Of a stretch of 64,000 nt of DNA, positions 46,429 through 55,082 are shown in pieces. Both the position numbers and the translations under genes were made by a program. Numbering within the stretch: the first letter of the stretch is position 1; each line of letters begins with the position of its first letter. A model generated the notes under the pieces. The model was not told the origin of the DNA, did no database searches, and was given only the letters and a program-made list of their open reading frames with translations. Origin of the DNA: Reichenbachiella sp. 5M10 (lineage in GTDB: Bacteria > Bacteroidota > Bacteroidia > Cytophagales > Cyclobacteriaceae); the NCBI RefSeq assembly GCF_002742335.1, contig NZ_MDGR01000007.1, positions 4,282,501-4,346,500 of the forward strand, written 5' to 3'.

Positions 46429-46467
46429 AATTAGTTAGGGGTTCATTTAATGAAACCCTAACTAATT
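46429..46467. terminator. Bidirectional terminator between Omp85-like and M56 genes
   Basis: AATTAGTTAGGG pairs with CCCTAACTAATT, with a further TTCA/TGAA after one mismatch and a short loop. T-rich runs follow on both strands (TTTTC on the minus strand). The right arm shares bases with the BlaI-type palindrome at 46460-46475. Confidence 0.75.
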
Positions 46468-46475
46468 ATTTAGTT
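46460..46475. promoter_or_regulatory. BlaI-type palindrome C (downstream of the M56 gene)
   Basis: AACTAA-TTAT-TTAGTT, the same core and 4-base spacer as the two sites before blaI. It lies between convergent genes where no promoter is expected. It may be a true extra operator or an mRNA 3'-end element. Confidence 0.6.
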
Positions 46476-46491
46476 ATATGGCGGAAAATTT

Positions 46492-47982
46492 TTATTCTCC
46501 TGTAGCCTCCAATGCGTCTTCGGTAGTTGTATTTCCTAACTTGTAAGTTATAGGCAAAACCATTTTTACATTGACCGCTTTTCCATCTTGCATGCCTGGT
46601 TTCCATTTCTGACTATTTTGAACAACTCTTAGCGCTTCTGCATCACAGCCATTCCCAATACCTTTCAGCACTTGAGCTTCAGTGATGTTGCCTTCTGTAT
46701 CAACAATGAATTGTACGAAAACTATGCCTTCTACACCAGCATCTCTAGCCGCTAAGGGATATTTCATGTTTTGTGCGATGTATTGATAGAATTCTTCCAT
46801 TCCTCCTTGGGGCATGGGTTGATCCTCTACTATGTCAAATATCCCATCCTCTGATTTTTTGTATTCTACGAGTTGTTCAAAATTTTCATTTGCGACGAGG
46901 ATGAGCCCAATTTTGTTTTCATGTTTATTGACATCTATCCATTGTACCGTATTGGGATCGATTCCCAATTCTTCGATGGCTATATTGTTTTTGGGAGCAT
47001 CTATTTGTAGATAGTTGAATTTTTGATCAGGATATTCTGCTCTGAGTCTATCTAGTTCATTTTGTGCATTTTCTGGTATTTGAGCTACCATTTCGGCAGA
47101 GTCTACGACGTTGATTATGTCGTCGTTGCAGGCCATCACCACACTTAGTAGTGTGAAACTTATGATAGCTGTACTGGTTTTTAACCAATGGGTTTTTTTT
47201 AGTTTTTCATTCATCATGTTTATTCGTTTTATGGTTTTACTTTTTGCGAAGTAGTTGCCACTAGCATATATGGTTCGAATGGTCATTTGTGCGAGCAGCT
47301 GTTGGTAACTTGATTTGTCTTCGCATTTTATAATTTCTTGATCTACAAGGTACTCGTGTGTCTCTTGCTGCGAATTTTTGTAGAACCATATGATAGGGTT
47401 GAACCAAAATACTGCTCTTGATAGATAGAGTATAATCATGTCGAGACTATGCCATTGTTGGCTATGTACTTTTTCATGTGCTATGATTTGATGCTTATCA
47501 CGGGCATGCTCTGCTTCACATTTGTTGATGAATATCAACTGAAAGAATGAAAAGGAAGGATGCGATTCGGTCATGAAAATGGTCGAATTGGGATATTCAT
47601 TGAGCCGCTGGGCATCCAGCGAAAGCTGAATGATTTTGAGCAATTGATAAAGAAATGCTCCTAATGCAATACAACTGACGATGATATAAAGTGAAAGTAC
47701 TATATCGATTGAGCCTATTGTGTTTCCAATGTTTTCTGATTCACCAATCTGTATGGGAGGTAGATACAGCACAGGTGCTGTATTGGCTTGTGCTTGTGCT
47801 GGGGAATTGATAAAGCTGAGCTGAACGAGTGGCAAAGTCCAGGCGGTCATTGTGCTTATCAGGATGTAGACTCGTTTCAACTGAAAGCTATGTTCGTTGT
47901 GAAGGAAGACATAGTATATCATACCCGTAATTAGCAGTATGAGGTTGGCTTCAAGCAGATAATTAATCAGTGCTATTTTCAT
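46492..47982 (-). CDS. BlaR1-like M56 membrane metallopeptidase with C-terminal TonB domain
   Basis: A 496-residue protein. Several transmembrane helices surround an M56 zinc motif, HEKVH (169-173), with a Glu-rich third-ligand region (QETHEYLVDQE) about 35 residues later. A further hydrophobic segment crosses to the periplasm. After a linker the last ~95 residues form a TonB C-terminal domain (YPLAARDAGVEGIVFVQFIVDTEGNITEAQVLKGIGNGCDAEALRVV, QKWKPGMQDGKAVNVKMVLPI). Such proteins sense an envelope signal and cleave the BlaI repressor encoded beside them. It overlaps blaI by 20 bases. Confidence 0.92.
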   Translation of the reverse strand: MKIALINYLLEANLILLITGMIYYVFLHNEHSFQLKRVYILISTMTAWTLPLVQLSFINSPAQAQANTAPVLYLPPIQIGESENIGNTIGSIDIVLSLYIIVSCIALGAFLYQLLKIIQLSLDAQRLNEYPNSTIFMTESHPSFSFFQLIFINKCEAEHARDKHQIIAHEKVHSQQWHSLDMIILYLSRAVFWFNPIIWFYKNSQQETHEYLVDQEIIKCEDKSSYQQLLAQMTIRTIYASGNYFAKSKTIKRINMMNEKLKKTHWLKTSTAIISFTLLSVVMACNDDIINVVDSAEMVAQIPENAQNELDRLRAEYPDQKFNYLQIDAPKNNIAIEELGIDPNTVQWIDVNKHENKIGLILVANENFEQLVEYKKSEDGIFDIVEDQPMPQGGMEEFYQYIAQNMKYPLAARDAGVEGIVFVQFIVDTEGNITEAQVLKGIGNGCDAEALRVVQNSQKWKPGMQDGKAVNVKMVLPITYKLGNTTTEDALEATGE

Positions 47983-48346
47983 CTTTTGCTATGTTTTGTT
48001 TTACGTGAGTCATGAGTGCATCTAGGTCATCTATGTCCATATTTTCTTCTTTGACAAAGAATGACACGAGGTTTTTGAATGAGCCACCAAAGTAGCCTCC
48101 GATGAATGTGTTCAGAAACTGTTTGCTGTAGTCATCTTTGGATACCAAGGGATAATATTGGTGTGTCTTGCCATGTGCGGTAAACCCGACGAATTCCTTT
48201 TTTACGAGGATTCGAACGATGGTAGAGATGGTGTTGTATGCAGGTTTTGGAGTAGGTAGTTTTTCAATGATATCATGTACCACTCCTTGTTCTATTTGCC
48301 ATAGGACTTGCATGACTTGTTGTTCTGCTTTGGTCAATTCTTTCAC
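47963..48346 (-). CDS. BlaI/MecI/CopY-family repressor
   Basis: A 127-residue winged-helix repressor: LTKAEQQVMQVLWQIEQGVVHDIIEKLPTPKPAYNTISTIVRILVKKEFVGFTAHGKTHQYYPLVSKDDY is the family's DNA-binding region, followed by a dimer helix. It represses its own operon until the M56 partner inactivates it. The start codon is GTG. Two AACTAA-N4-TTAGTT palindromes precede it, one touching the start codon and one inside the promoter. There is no beta-lactamase in the window, so the regulated stress is probably general envelope damage. Confidence 0.94.
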   Translation of the reverse strand: MKELTKAEQQVMQVLWQIEQGVVHDIIEKLPTPKPAYNTISTIVRILVKKEFVGFTAHGKTHQYYPLVSKDDYSKQFLNTFIGGYFGGSFKNLVSFFVKEENMDIDDLDALMTHVKQNIAKDENSTD

Positions 48347-48362
48347 AACTAAGTATTTAGTT
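48347..48362. promoter_or_regulatory. BlaI-type operator B, adjoining the start codon
   Basis: AACTAA-GTAT-TTAGTT, immediately upstream of the GTG start of blaI. Same core and spacing as sites A and C. Confidence 0.75.
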
Positions 48363-48380
48363 ATAGGGGTTTAAAAATTA

Positions 48381-48397
48381 CCGATGATTTTCATCGG
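48381..48397 (-). other. Hairpin at the 5' end of the blaI leader
   Basis: CCGATGA-TTT-TCATCGG, a perfect 7-bp stem, begins about where transcription from the 48403-48433 promoter would start. It could stabilise the mRNA 5' end; the role is inference. Confidence 0.45.
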
Positions 48398-48402
48398 CAG
48401 TC

Positions 48403-48433
48403 CTAAAGTATAACTAATTCTTTAGTTATACAA
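48403..48433 (-). promoter_or_regulatory. Promoter of the blaI-M56 operon
   Basis: On the minus strand TTG (48433-48431), a 20-base spacer and TACTTTAG (48410-48403), one mismatch from TAnnTTTG. The spacer is filled by operator A. Confidence 0.7.
48408..48431. promoter_or_regulatory. BlaI-type operator A within the promoter
   Basis: A perfect 10-bp inverted repeat, GTATAACTAA paired with TTAGTTATAC around TTCT. It spans the promoter spacer, so repressor binding would exclude RNA polymerase. Confidence 0.82.
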
Positions 48434-48444
48434 GTGTATAAGCA

Positions 48445-48474
48445 CAAAAAAACCTCAGCCATACGACTGAGGTT
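48445..48474 (-). terminator. Rho-independent terminator of the nqr operon
   Basis: The 8-bp stem AACCTCAG/CTGAGGTT around an 8-base loop is followed, on the minus strand, by a T tract. It begins 25 bases after the nqrE stop, so the operon ends here. Confidence 0.82.
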
Positions 48475-48498
48475 CTGTAATCATGCTTCTCTTTTGTA

Positions 48499-49110
48499 CT
48501 ACAATACGATACCGATGAAGGACTTGAAAGCGATACCCATTAGACCTGTGAGGATCATGGTGATACCGAGACCTTTCAACCCGTTTGGCACGTTACTGTA
48601 CTTCAATTTTTCTCTGATGGCGGCTAGGGCGATGATCGCCAAGAACCAACCGAACCCTGAACCTGATCCGTATGCTGTAGCCTCGACGATTGTATAGTCA
48701 CGTTGTACCATGAAAAGTGACGCCCCGAGGATCGCACAGTTTACCGCGATCAATGGTAGGAAAATCCCTAATGAACCGTAGAGTGATGGCGATACTTTCT
48801 CGATGATCATCTCGACCAATTGTACCATCGCTGCGATGATTGCAATGAACATGATGAAGGTCAAGAAACTAAGGTCGATGCTTTCGAAACTAGCATTGAT
48901 CCAGGTAAGAGCACCTTCTTTGAGGACGTACTCTTGGAGCAACCAGTTGATTGGCACAGTGATCGTCAAGACGAAAATAACTGCCGCACCGAGACCCAAA
49001 GCCGTAGATACTTTCTTTGACACAGCAAGGAACGAACACATACCTAAGAAGTATGCGAAGACCATGTTGTCAATAAATGCGCTTTTTATAAATATATTAA
49101 ATGCTTCCAT
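48499..49110 (-). CDS. nqrE: Na+-translocating NADH:quinone reductase subunit E
   Basis: A 203-residue six-helix membrane subunit. [41 protein letters not shown] and the symmetric [21 protein letters not shown] are typical of NqrE/RnfA. The Cys of each half help bind the membrane iron centre shared with NqrD. Last gene of the operon, 5 bases after nqrD, followed by a terminator where nqrF would normally come. Confidence 0.96.
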   Translation of the reverse strand: MEAFNIFIKSAFIDNMVFAYFLGMCSFLAVSKKVSTALGLGAAVIFVLTITVPINWLLQEYVLKEGALTWINASFESIDLSFLTFIMFIAIIAAMVQLVEMIIEKVSPSLYGSLGIFLPLIAVNCAILGASLFMVQRDYTIVEATAYGSGSGFGWFLAIIALAAIREKLKYSNVPNGLKGLGITMILTGLMGIAFKSFIGIVL

Positions 49111-49115
49111 TTCTC

Positions 49116-49793
49116 TTAGTGTTCTACGTATCCGTTTTTAGTTCTCTGTACCCAAATGATGATACCCAATACCATAAATGCACCGATCGAATCTACCATC
49201 AACCCGTTTGTAGGGATGGCAAAGCCTGTCCAGTTTTCGATGGCCCCATAGACTGGGAAATCAAAGACTGAACCTGATCCGAGCAATTCTCTAAAGAAGG
49301 CTACCGTCAAGATGACCCATGCATATCCAAAACCACTACCCAATCCATCGAGGACAGAGTCGTAGGCCTTGTTGGCCATGGCGAATGCTTCAAGACGTCC
49401 CATCACGATACAGTTGGTGATGATTAGCCCTACGAAGGCCCCTAGTACCTTGTACATGTCAAAAAGGTAAGCTTTGAGAAATTCACTAACCAGAGTCACA
49501 AGTGTCGCCACGATGGCAAGCTGTACGATGATTCTGACACGACCTGGGATGATGTTTCTCATCATAGAGATGATGAGGTTCGAAAATACCACTACGAAAA
49601 CCACTGCAATGGACATCACTAGTGTTGGCTGCATCTTGACAGTCACCGCTAGTGCCGAACATATCCCCAGTACCTGTATGGTGACGGGGTTGTCGTCATT
49701 CAATGGATCAGTAATGAATTTCTTTCTTCTTTTGGAAAGTAACGGTTCCGATGGCTCCTTGACGATCGGTTGTTCCAAAGTTTCTGTACTCAT
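49116..49793 (-). CDS. nqrD: Na+-translocating NADH:quinone reductase subunit D
   Basis: A 225-residue membrane subunit of the NqrD/RnfE family: [47 protein letters not shown] near the start and [37 protein letters not shown] in the middle. It carries a ~30-residue hydrophilic N-terminal extension with KRRKK. Pairs with NqrE around the intramembrane iron centre. Confidence 0.96.
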   Translation of the reverse strand: MSTETLEQPIVKEPSEPLLSKRRKKFITDPLNDDNPVTIQVLGICSALAVTVKMQPTLVMSIAVVFVVVFSNLIISMMRNIIPGRVRIIVQLAIVATLVTLVSEFLKAYLFDMYKVLGAFVGLIITNCIVMGRLEAFAMANKAYDSVLDGLGSGFGYAWVILTVAFFRELLGSGSVFDFPVYGAIENWTGFAIPTNGLMVDSIGAFMVLGIIIWVQRTKNGYVEH

Positions 49794-49835
49794 TTCTTTA
49801 TCAATTTTATGGGCCTAGACCCAATTAAATATCAA

Positions 49836-50594
49836 TTATATATTTTGCCCTTTACTGCTTTCTGCTTTCGTTTTTTCGATAAACGTCAAGTAGTAAGTCA
49901 GATAATCCTTGAGCATGGCATTTACACCTTTTCCTGTGAGGGTTGCTCCAGACATTCCATCGATGTGATGATCATCGAGTGGTTCGCCTTTTTCTCCCTT
50001 GATCATCGATACAGAAACTAAGTTTCCGCTTTCGTCAAAGATCTTTTTGCCAATGTATCGGTCTTTGACCACATCGGTGGTGATTCTAGCGCCTAGACCA
50101 GGTGTCTCCGATTTGTGATCAAAAGCTACACCTCTCACGGTGTTGAGGTCACTATCCAAGGCAATGAATCCTGAAATCCAATCCCATAGACCTGCTCCAA
50201 ACAACGGAATAATGTAAGAATCAACCTCGTCACTGTCCTCTTTCATAAACATGAAAACAGGGTAAGGTCTTGTCTGTACGTCCTTTTTGTTGTTTTTCTG
50301 GAAATCGATTTTCTCAGCCACCAGTGGGTTGCCTTTTTCGTCTTTCTCCATCAAGTTGCCGTTGATGTCTACTACAGTCGAAGTGACTCTTTCTTCGTAT
50401 AGTTTGAGTATCGCATTTGGATCCTTGATGTTGGAAATATCCATCACTGCACCCAAAATTTTCTTCTTTGTATCTAACTCTACCTGCTTGTCTTGCATGG
50501 GTTTCAACACCACAGAAGTACCAGATAGTAATCCCCCCAGTATGATTGTCAATACTGCCGAGAATATGACGATGTATAAATTAGACCGTTGCAC
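49836..50594 (-). CDS. nqrC: Na+-translocating NADH:quinone reductase subunit C
   Basis: A 252-residue subunit with one N-terminal helix and a periplasmic FMN-binding domain. The covalent FMN site is DGMSGATLTGKG (Thr of S-G-A-T-x-T). GAGLWDWISGFIALDSDLNTVRGVAFDHKSETPGLGARI is typical of NqrC. The GTG start overlaps the nqrB 3' end by 14 bases. Confidence 0.96.
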   Translation of the reverse strand: MQRSNLYIVIFSAVLTIILGGLLSGTSVVLKPMQDKQVELDTKKKILGAVMDISNIKDPNAILKLYEERVTSTVVDINGNLMEKDEKGNPLVAEKIDFQKNNKKDVQTRPYPVFMFMKEDSDEVDSYIIPLFGAGLWDWISGFIALDSDLNTVRGVAFDHKSETPGLGARITTDVVKDRYIGKKIFDESGNLVSVSMIKGEKGEPLDDHHIDGMSGATLTGKGVNAMLKDYLTYYLTFIEKTKAESSKGQNI

Positions 50595-51774
50595 GTTTCA
50601 ACCTCCTTTTCTTGTTAGCTGCTACCACGTAGTAATCAATAAGTGGAGCGAATACATTCATTAATAATATAGCAAGCATGATCCCTTCAGGGTATGCTGG
50701 ATTAAATACTCTGATGATTACGGTCAAAATACCGATCAAGAATCCGTAGATCCATTTTCCTGTTTCTGTTTGTGCTGCGGTGACAGGGTCAGAGGCCATG
50801 AATACTGCCCCGAATGCTAAACCACCAATCACCAAGTGATAGTGTGCGGGGAGCAACATGTACTCGTTTGCACCGAACACGTTGCATAGTGTACCCATCG
50901 CAAATGCTCCAGCGAATACACTGAAGATGATTTTCCAACTACCTACTCCGGTGAAGATCAATATCGCTGCACCAATCAAGCACATCAATGTAGAGGTCTC
51001 TCCAATCGAACCAGGCATGATGCCAATGAACATGTTCCAGAAATCAAATAGGCCCTCAGACCAACTGTTGTTGAGCATGGAGACCATCGGTTCTGTGCCT
51101 TCTACAGCTGCTGCTCCGATGGCGAGTGGAGTCGCTCCAGAAAAGGCTGCCACAGCAGTGTTTCCCTCTCCTATAAATGACCATACATCTCCCGAAATCT
51201 GTGAAGGGTAGGCAAAGTATAAGAATGCTCTAGCCGTCAAGGCTACATTGAGGATGTTCATTCCTGTTCCTCCAAAGACCTCTTTGCCAATAATAACTGC
51301 AAAGGCAGTGGCCAAGCCGACTTGCCATAGTGGAATCGATGCTGGCATTACCAACGGAATCAACATTCCAGTGACGAGGAAACCTTCGTTTACTTCGTGT
51401 TTTCGGATGGTTGCGAATGTGAATTCGATTCCTAGACCTACCGCATAGGATACGATAATGATCGGAACGACCAAGATCGCTCCTGTCAATAGGATGTCTC
51501 CGAGCGCAGCAACCTCACCAATGGCGAGATAGTGCTGATACCCTGCGTTCCAAATACCGAACAGCAAGCAAGGTACCATGGCGATGATGACTGTCATCAT
51601 CATTCTCTTCATATCGATGGCATCACGAATCTGAGCACCTGTTGCACCAGTGGTGCTGTTTGGTGCGAGTAGTAAGGTCTCGTGCGCCTCGTATATATAG
51701 TAAAATTTCTCCCACTTCCCTCCTTTTTCGAAGTTCGGGCGAACTTTTGCAAAAATGTCTTCTATAAATTTCAT
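50581..51774 (-). CDS. nqrB: Na+-translocating NADH:quinone reductase subunit B
   Basis: A 397-residue membrane subunit, with about ten helices, that carries the Na+ path. The FMN attachment motif S-G-A-T occurs in VAAFSGATPLAIGAAA. The family pattern RDAIDMKRMMMTVIIAMVPCLLFGIWNAGYQ and MASDPVTAAQTETGKWIYGFLIG is intact. It follows nqrA by 8 bases. Confidence 0.97.
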   Translation of the reverse strand: MKFIEDIFAKVRPNFEKGGKWEKFYYIYEAHETLLLAPNSTTGATGAQIRDAIDMKRMMMTVIIAMVPCLLFGIWNAGYQHYLAIGEVAALGDILLTGAILVVPIIIVSYAVGLGIEFTFATIRKHEVNEGFLVTGMLIPLVMPASIPLWQVGLATAFAVIIGKEVFGGTGMNILNVALTARAFLYFAYPSQISGDVWSFIGEGNTAVAAFSGATPLAIGAAAVEGTEPMVSMLNNSWSEGLFDFWNMFIGIMPGSIGETSTLMCLIGAAILIFTGVGSWKIIFSVFAGAFAMGTLCNVFGANEYMLLPAHYHLVIGGLAFGAVFMASDPVTAAQTETGKWIYGFLIGILTVIIRVFNPAYPEGIMLAILLMNVFAPLIDYYVVAANKKRRLKRATV

Positions 51775-51782
51775 CTATGCTA

Positions 51783-53135
51783 TTAACTATTTTTTACTAA
51801 ATCAATTCCTTCTCTCAAAATAGACTGGATGTCATTTTTAGACACATCGATAAACTCACAAAGTGCCAAATCTTCTTCAATCACTTCGTAAATTCCCAAA
51901 CCTTCCATGTCATCGTAATCCTCCGCCAAGATCGCTTTGATCAAATGCGTGGGTAAAACGTCCATTGGTACTACCTTTTCGAAAGACCCCGTTTGCACGA
52001 ATGCTCTGTGTTGGCCCCTGGTATTGGTGTCCAGTACGTATTCTTTATTTTTGCCTCCAAGGAAGGACAACAAACCAAATGCACGGTGCATACTCAATTT
52101 CTTGGTTGTAGGAGTGATCCATCCGAAGAATTCATAGTAGTCACCTTCTGGGATTACGGTCACTTGATTGTGATAGTGTCCGAGGTAGCCCGTAGAGTTG
52201 ATTTGATTTCCAGTCAAGGGGTTGCCTGAGATGAATCTCTCGTTTCCACCATTGGTAGTACCGTCGAGGAGTTTATTGACACATGCACCAGAGTATGTTT
52301 TGTAGTACTGTGGAGCTTTTACTTCTGAGCCGGTCAAGGCGATGATTTTCGATGCATCATACTTGCCTTCTAAGAAGAGTTTACCAATTTGTGCTACGCC
52401 ATATGGAGCAACCGTCCAAGCCACTTCTCCTTTGTTGATAGGGTCAATGTGATGGATCTGTACACCTACGTTGCCTGCAGGATGAGGCCCTGATACGGTG
52501 TTGATTTGTGCTTTATTGCTTTTCAAGAACTCCGCTGTATCGCTGTTGACGTTGATGTGGACCTTGCCTTCAGTGAGTTTGCTCAAGACCTCTATGCCCG
52601 CCTCATAATACTTGGCATAACCCTCGAGGATGAAGTTGGTATCTGGCGCCAAAGGGTGTGTATCGAATGCAGAGATGAAAATGGCTTTTGGCGTATCCTG
52701 AGGACTGGCTACTACGCCATAGGGCCTCTGAATAATGTTGGTCCAAACGCCAGACTTTTTCATCTGATCGATAGCCGCTTCTTTAGAAAGGCCACTGACA
52801 TCTGAGTGCTTCTCGAAAGACTCAAATTCGATTTCCTTGTCTGCAAGGATTCGTATTTCAAGTACTTTTCTCTTGGCTCCTCTCACCACTTCAGCTATTT
52901 CACCACTCACAGGAGAGCAATACATGACGTCTTCCACTTGCTTGTCGATCATAATCGGCGAGCCTGCTTTGACTGTATCTCCTTCTTTGACGAGCAATTT
53001 GGCTCTGCTCATCCCAACAAAGTCTGAGGGTTTCATGGCAAAAGTCTCTGGCTGAGAGAGCTCTGCGATTTTCTTTTCAGCTTTTCCAGCAAGGTTGATG
53101 TCAAAACCTTTCTTAAGCTTGATATTCTGAGACAT
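51783..53135 (-). CDS. nqrA: Na+-translocating NADH:quinone reductase subunit A
   Basis: A 450-residue cytoplasmic subunit: IKLKKGFDINLAGKAEKKI at the start, then PVSGEIAEVVRGAKRKVLEIRI (biotinyl/lipoyl-like region) and GAEV-type GSEVKAPQYYKTYSGA. It caps the quinone side of the complex. First gene of the operon, with a perfect -7 element upstream. Confidence 0.97.
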   Translation of the reverse strand: MSQNIKLKKGFDINLAGKAEKKIAELSQPETFAMKPSDFVGMSRAKLLVKEGDTVKAGSPIMIDKQVEDVMYCSPVSGEIAEVVRGAKRKVLEIRILADKEIEFESFEKHSDVSGLSKEAAIDQMKKSGVWTNIIQRPYGVVASPQDTPKAIFISAFDTHPLAPDTNFILEGYAKYYEAGIEVLSKLTEGKVHINVNSDTAEFLKSNKAQINTVSGPHPAGNVGVQIHHIDPINKGEVAWTVAPYGVAQIGKLFLEGKYDASKIIALTGSEVKAPQYYKTYSGACVNKLLDGTTNGGNERFISGNPLTGNQINSTGYLGHYHNQVTVIPEGDYYEFFGWITPTTKKLSMHRAFGLLSFLGGKNKEYVLDTNTRGQHRAFVQTGSFEKVVPMDVLPTHLIKAILAEDYDDMEGLGIYEVIEEDLALCEFIDVSKNDIQSILREGIDLVKNS

Positions 53136-53169
53136 ATTTTAATGCAATAAATCTTGTTTTAAAAACCTT

Positions 53170-53177
53170 GCAAAAGT
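53170..53177 (-). promoter_or_regulatory. -7 element of the nqr operon
   Basis: On the minus strand TACTTTTG matches TAnnTTTG exactly, 34 bases before the nqrA ATG. No TTG lies at the usual 19-21 base spacing; the closest is 13 bases upstream, so the -33 half is weak. Confidence 0.5.
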
Positions 53178-53309
53178 AACAAAAAATTGATCAAAAGCCG
53201 GATTACGTAGAAATATCATGAAAGTAATTGGGGAGGCATATAAAGGCATGTTTGTCAAGCTATTTCAAATCAAGGAATAGTCTATAAATTGTGGTCAAAT
53301 TCGTTGAGC

Positions 53310-53990
53310 ATGAGAAAAGTAATCTTCTTCCTACTCCTCTTTGGAGCATCCATCGGGACGTCTTTGGCCCAAGGCGTTTCCATGTCATTCATCGTGCCCA
53401 AAAACGGGTACTTTTCTGCACCCGTCAGCCCTCTGTCCGTTCGAGGATTGGGCTATACATGGGGTGTGATTGGGTTTGCTACGGGAGCTTCGCTTTACAG
53501 CATGCCTGGGCTGCCCATGTCTGATCTTCCGTTCCAATCGAGCAAACCTCTAGTGGGGCCGTTTTGGTCGCTACTCGTTCCTCTGCAGTTGACCTTGGGA
53601 GTAGAGGGGAGTAGGGTCTCTGCCAAACTATTGGCTGGGGGTTTTGGAATGTGGCATCTAGCGCCACGTGTCGATTATGGCAATATGGATCGAGCGATTG
53701 CCGAATACGAGGGATGGGATGTGGTCAATGCGGACCTTGATCTCAAAAATAAATTGGGAGGTGGTTGGATTGGAGGAGTTGAATTGGCGTTTCATGTCAG
53801 TCGTCAGTTTTCGATCACCACCGAAGTAGAGTACCTCTCAGGGGTGTCATCTATGCCGCTGAGGGGTAGTTACAGTGGAGGCATGATAGGCGGAGAGATA
53901 GAAACAAGGCCGGCGGATTTTGCCGATGCTCAGGTTTTGCTAGAGGGGTTGGAAATATCGGTGGGTGTGGTCATCCACAGCGGCCGTTGA
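53310..53990 (+). CDS. Exported protein of unknown function, likely outer membrane
   Basis: About 226 residues from the ATG at 53310 (MRKVIFFLLLFGASIGTSLA, signal peptide ending Q). The rest has Gly-rich strand patterns (VRGLGYTWGVIGFATGASLYSMPGLPMSD) and a repeated amphipathic pattern compatible with a small barrel. No family recognised. Its stop directly abuts the stop of convergent ispH with no base between. Confidence 0.7.
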   Translation: MRKVIFFLLLFGASIGTSLAQGVSMSFIVPKNGYFSAPVSPLSVRGLGYTWGVIGFATGASLYSMPGLPMSDLPFQSSKPLVGPFWSLLVPLQLTLGVEGSRVSAKLLAGGFGMWHLAPRVDYGNMDRAIAEYEGWDVVNADLDLKNKLGGGWIGGVELAFHVSRQFSITTEVEYLSGVSSMPLRGSYSGGMIGGEIETRPADFADAQVLLEGLEISVGVVIHSGR

Positions 53991-54884
53991 TTACACAGCC
54001 TGTGCTTCAAACTGCTGCTCGATATATAGTTTGACCCGCTCCATCAGCCACATCGGCGTAGAGGTCGCGCCGCATATACCGATCGAATCACTGGGGTTGA
54101 TCCAGTCTAAGACGAGCTCTTCTTCGCTACCGATGAAGTAACTTCTTTCGTTGAAAGTTTTGCAGACACCATATAATGCACGGCCGTTGGAACTCTTTTT
54201 GCCACTGACGAAGATGATCACATCGTGCTTTTGCGAAAATTTCTCCATGCTGGGCTCGCGGTTAGAGACTTGTCGACAGATGCTATCATTGGCTTTGAAG
54301 TCTGTGACTTCTAGACTGCCTTTGGCTGCTGTGATTCGCTCTTCGATCATGGCTTTGAGGCGATAGAAACCTTTGGTGCTTTTGGTGGTTTGGCTATAGA
54401 GAATGACTGGACGAGAAAAATCGATTTGTTCTAGGTCTTCGTCTTCCATCACGATGATGGCTTTTTCTCGAGTTTGCCCGGTGAGACCTATGACTTCTGC
54501 GTGCCCTGGTTTGCCATAGATGACGATTTGTCCTTCGACATTCTCCATTTGGTCAAAGGACCCTTTGACACGGTTTTGGAGTTTCAAAACGACGGGGCAA
54601 GATGCGTCAATGAGTTCTATGTTGTTTTCGATGGCGAGCTTGTAGGTCTCTGGTGGTTCGCCATGGGCACGAATCAGGACTTTACAATCGCGTAGGTCTT
54701 TCATGTCGGCTTGATCGATGATTTTGAGTCCCTTGGCGGCTAAGCGATCCACTTCCATGTGGTTGTGAACGATATCTCCTAGACAATAAAGAGAACCACT
54801 CTCGTTGAGTTCGTCTTCGGCCATCTCGATGGCGTATTCTACTCCAAAACAATATCCTGAATTACTATCTATTTCTATGTTCAT
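53991..54884 (-). CDS. ispH: 4-hydroxy-3-methylbut-2-enyl diphosphate reductase
   Basis: The last enzyme of the MEP isoprenoid pathway, giving IPP and DMAPP. All three cluster-binding cysteines are present: Cys12 (SGYCFGV), Cys96 (DASCPVV) and Cys203 (DSICRQV). Substrate-site motifs are intact: GDIVHNHMEV, RAHGEPPE, GKPGHAEVIGL, QTTKST, KSSNGRAL and GATSTPMW. The 297-residue length is normal. Monocistronic as far as can be seen. Confidence 0.97.
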   Translation of the reverse strand: MNIEIDSNSGYCFGVEYAIEMAEDELNESGSLYCLGDIVHNHMEVDRLAAKGLKIIDQADMKDLRDCKVLIRAHGEPPETYKLAIENNIELIDASCPVVLKLQNRVKGSFDQMENVEGQIVIYGKPGHAEVIGLTGQTREKAIIVMEDEDLEQIDFSRPVILYSQTTKSTKGFYRLKAMIEERITAAKGSLEVTDFKANDSICRQVSNREPSMEKFSQKHDVIIFVSGKKSSNGRALYGVCKTFNERSYFIGSEEELVLDWINPSDSIGICGATSTPMWLMERVKLYIEQQFEAQAV

Positions 54885-55082
54885 GGTGTGACCTCCTAGT
54901 CCTGTGGCAAAATTAAGACAATTCTTGCCTTATGGGTTCTATCCGCAATGCAATTATTCACCTAAAGGTAGTGATTTGATTGGTTTTGCTTTTGGAGTCA
55001 GGAGCGAAATACCGGAGGGCTGGTTAAATGGGCTTGAGGTATTTGGAATAGGCTGACAGGGTCATGGATGGTTTGGAGAGGG

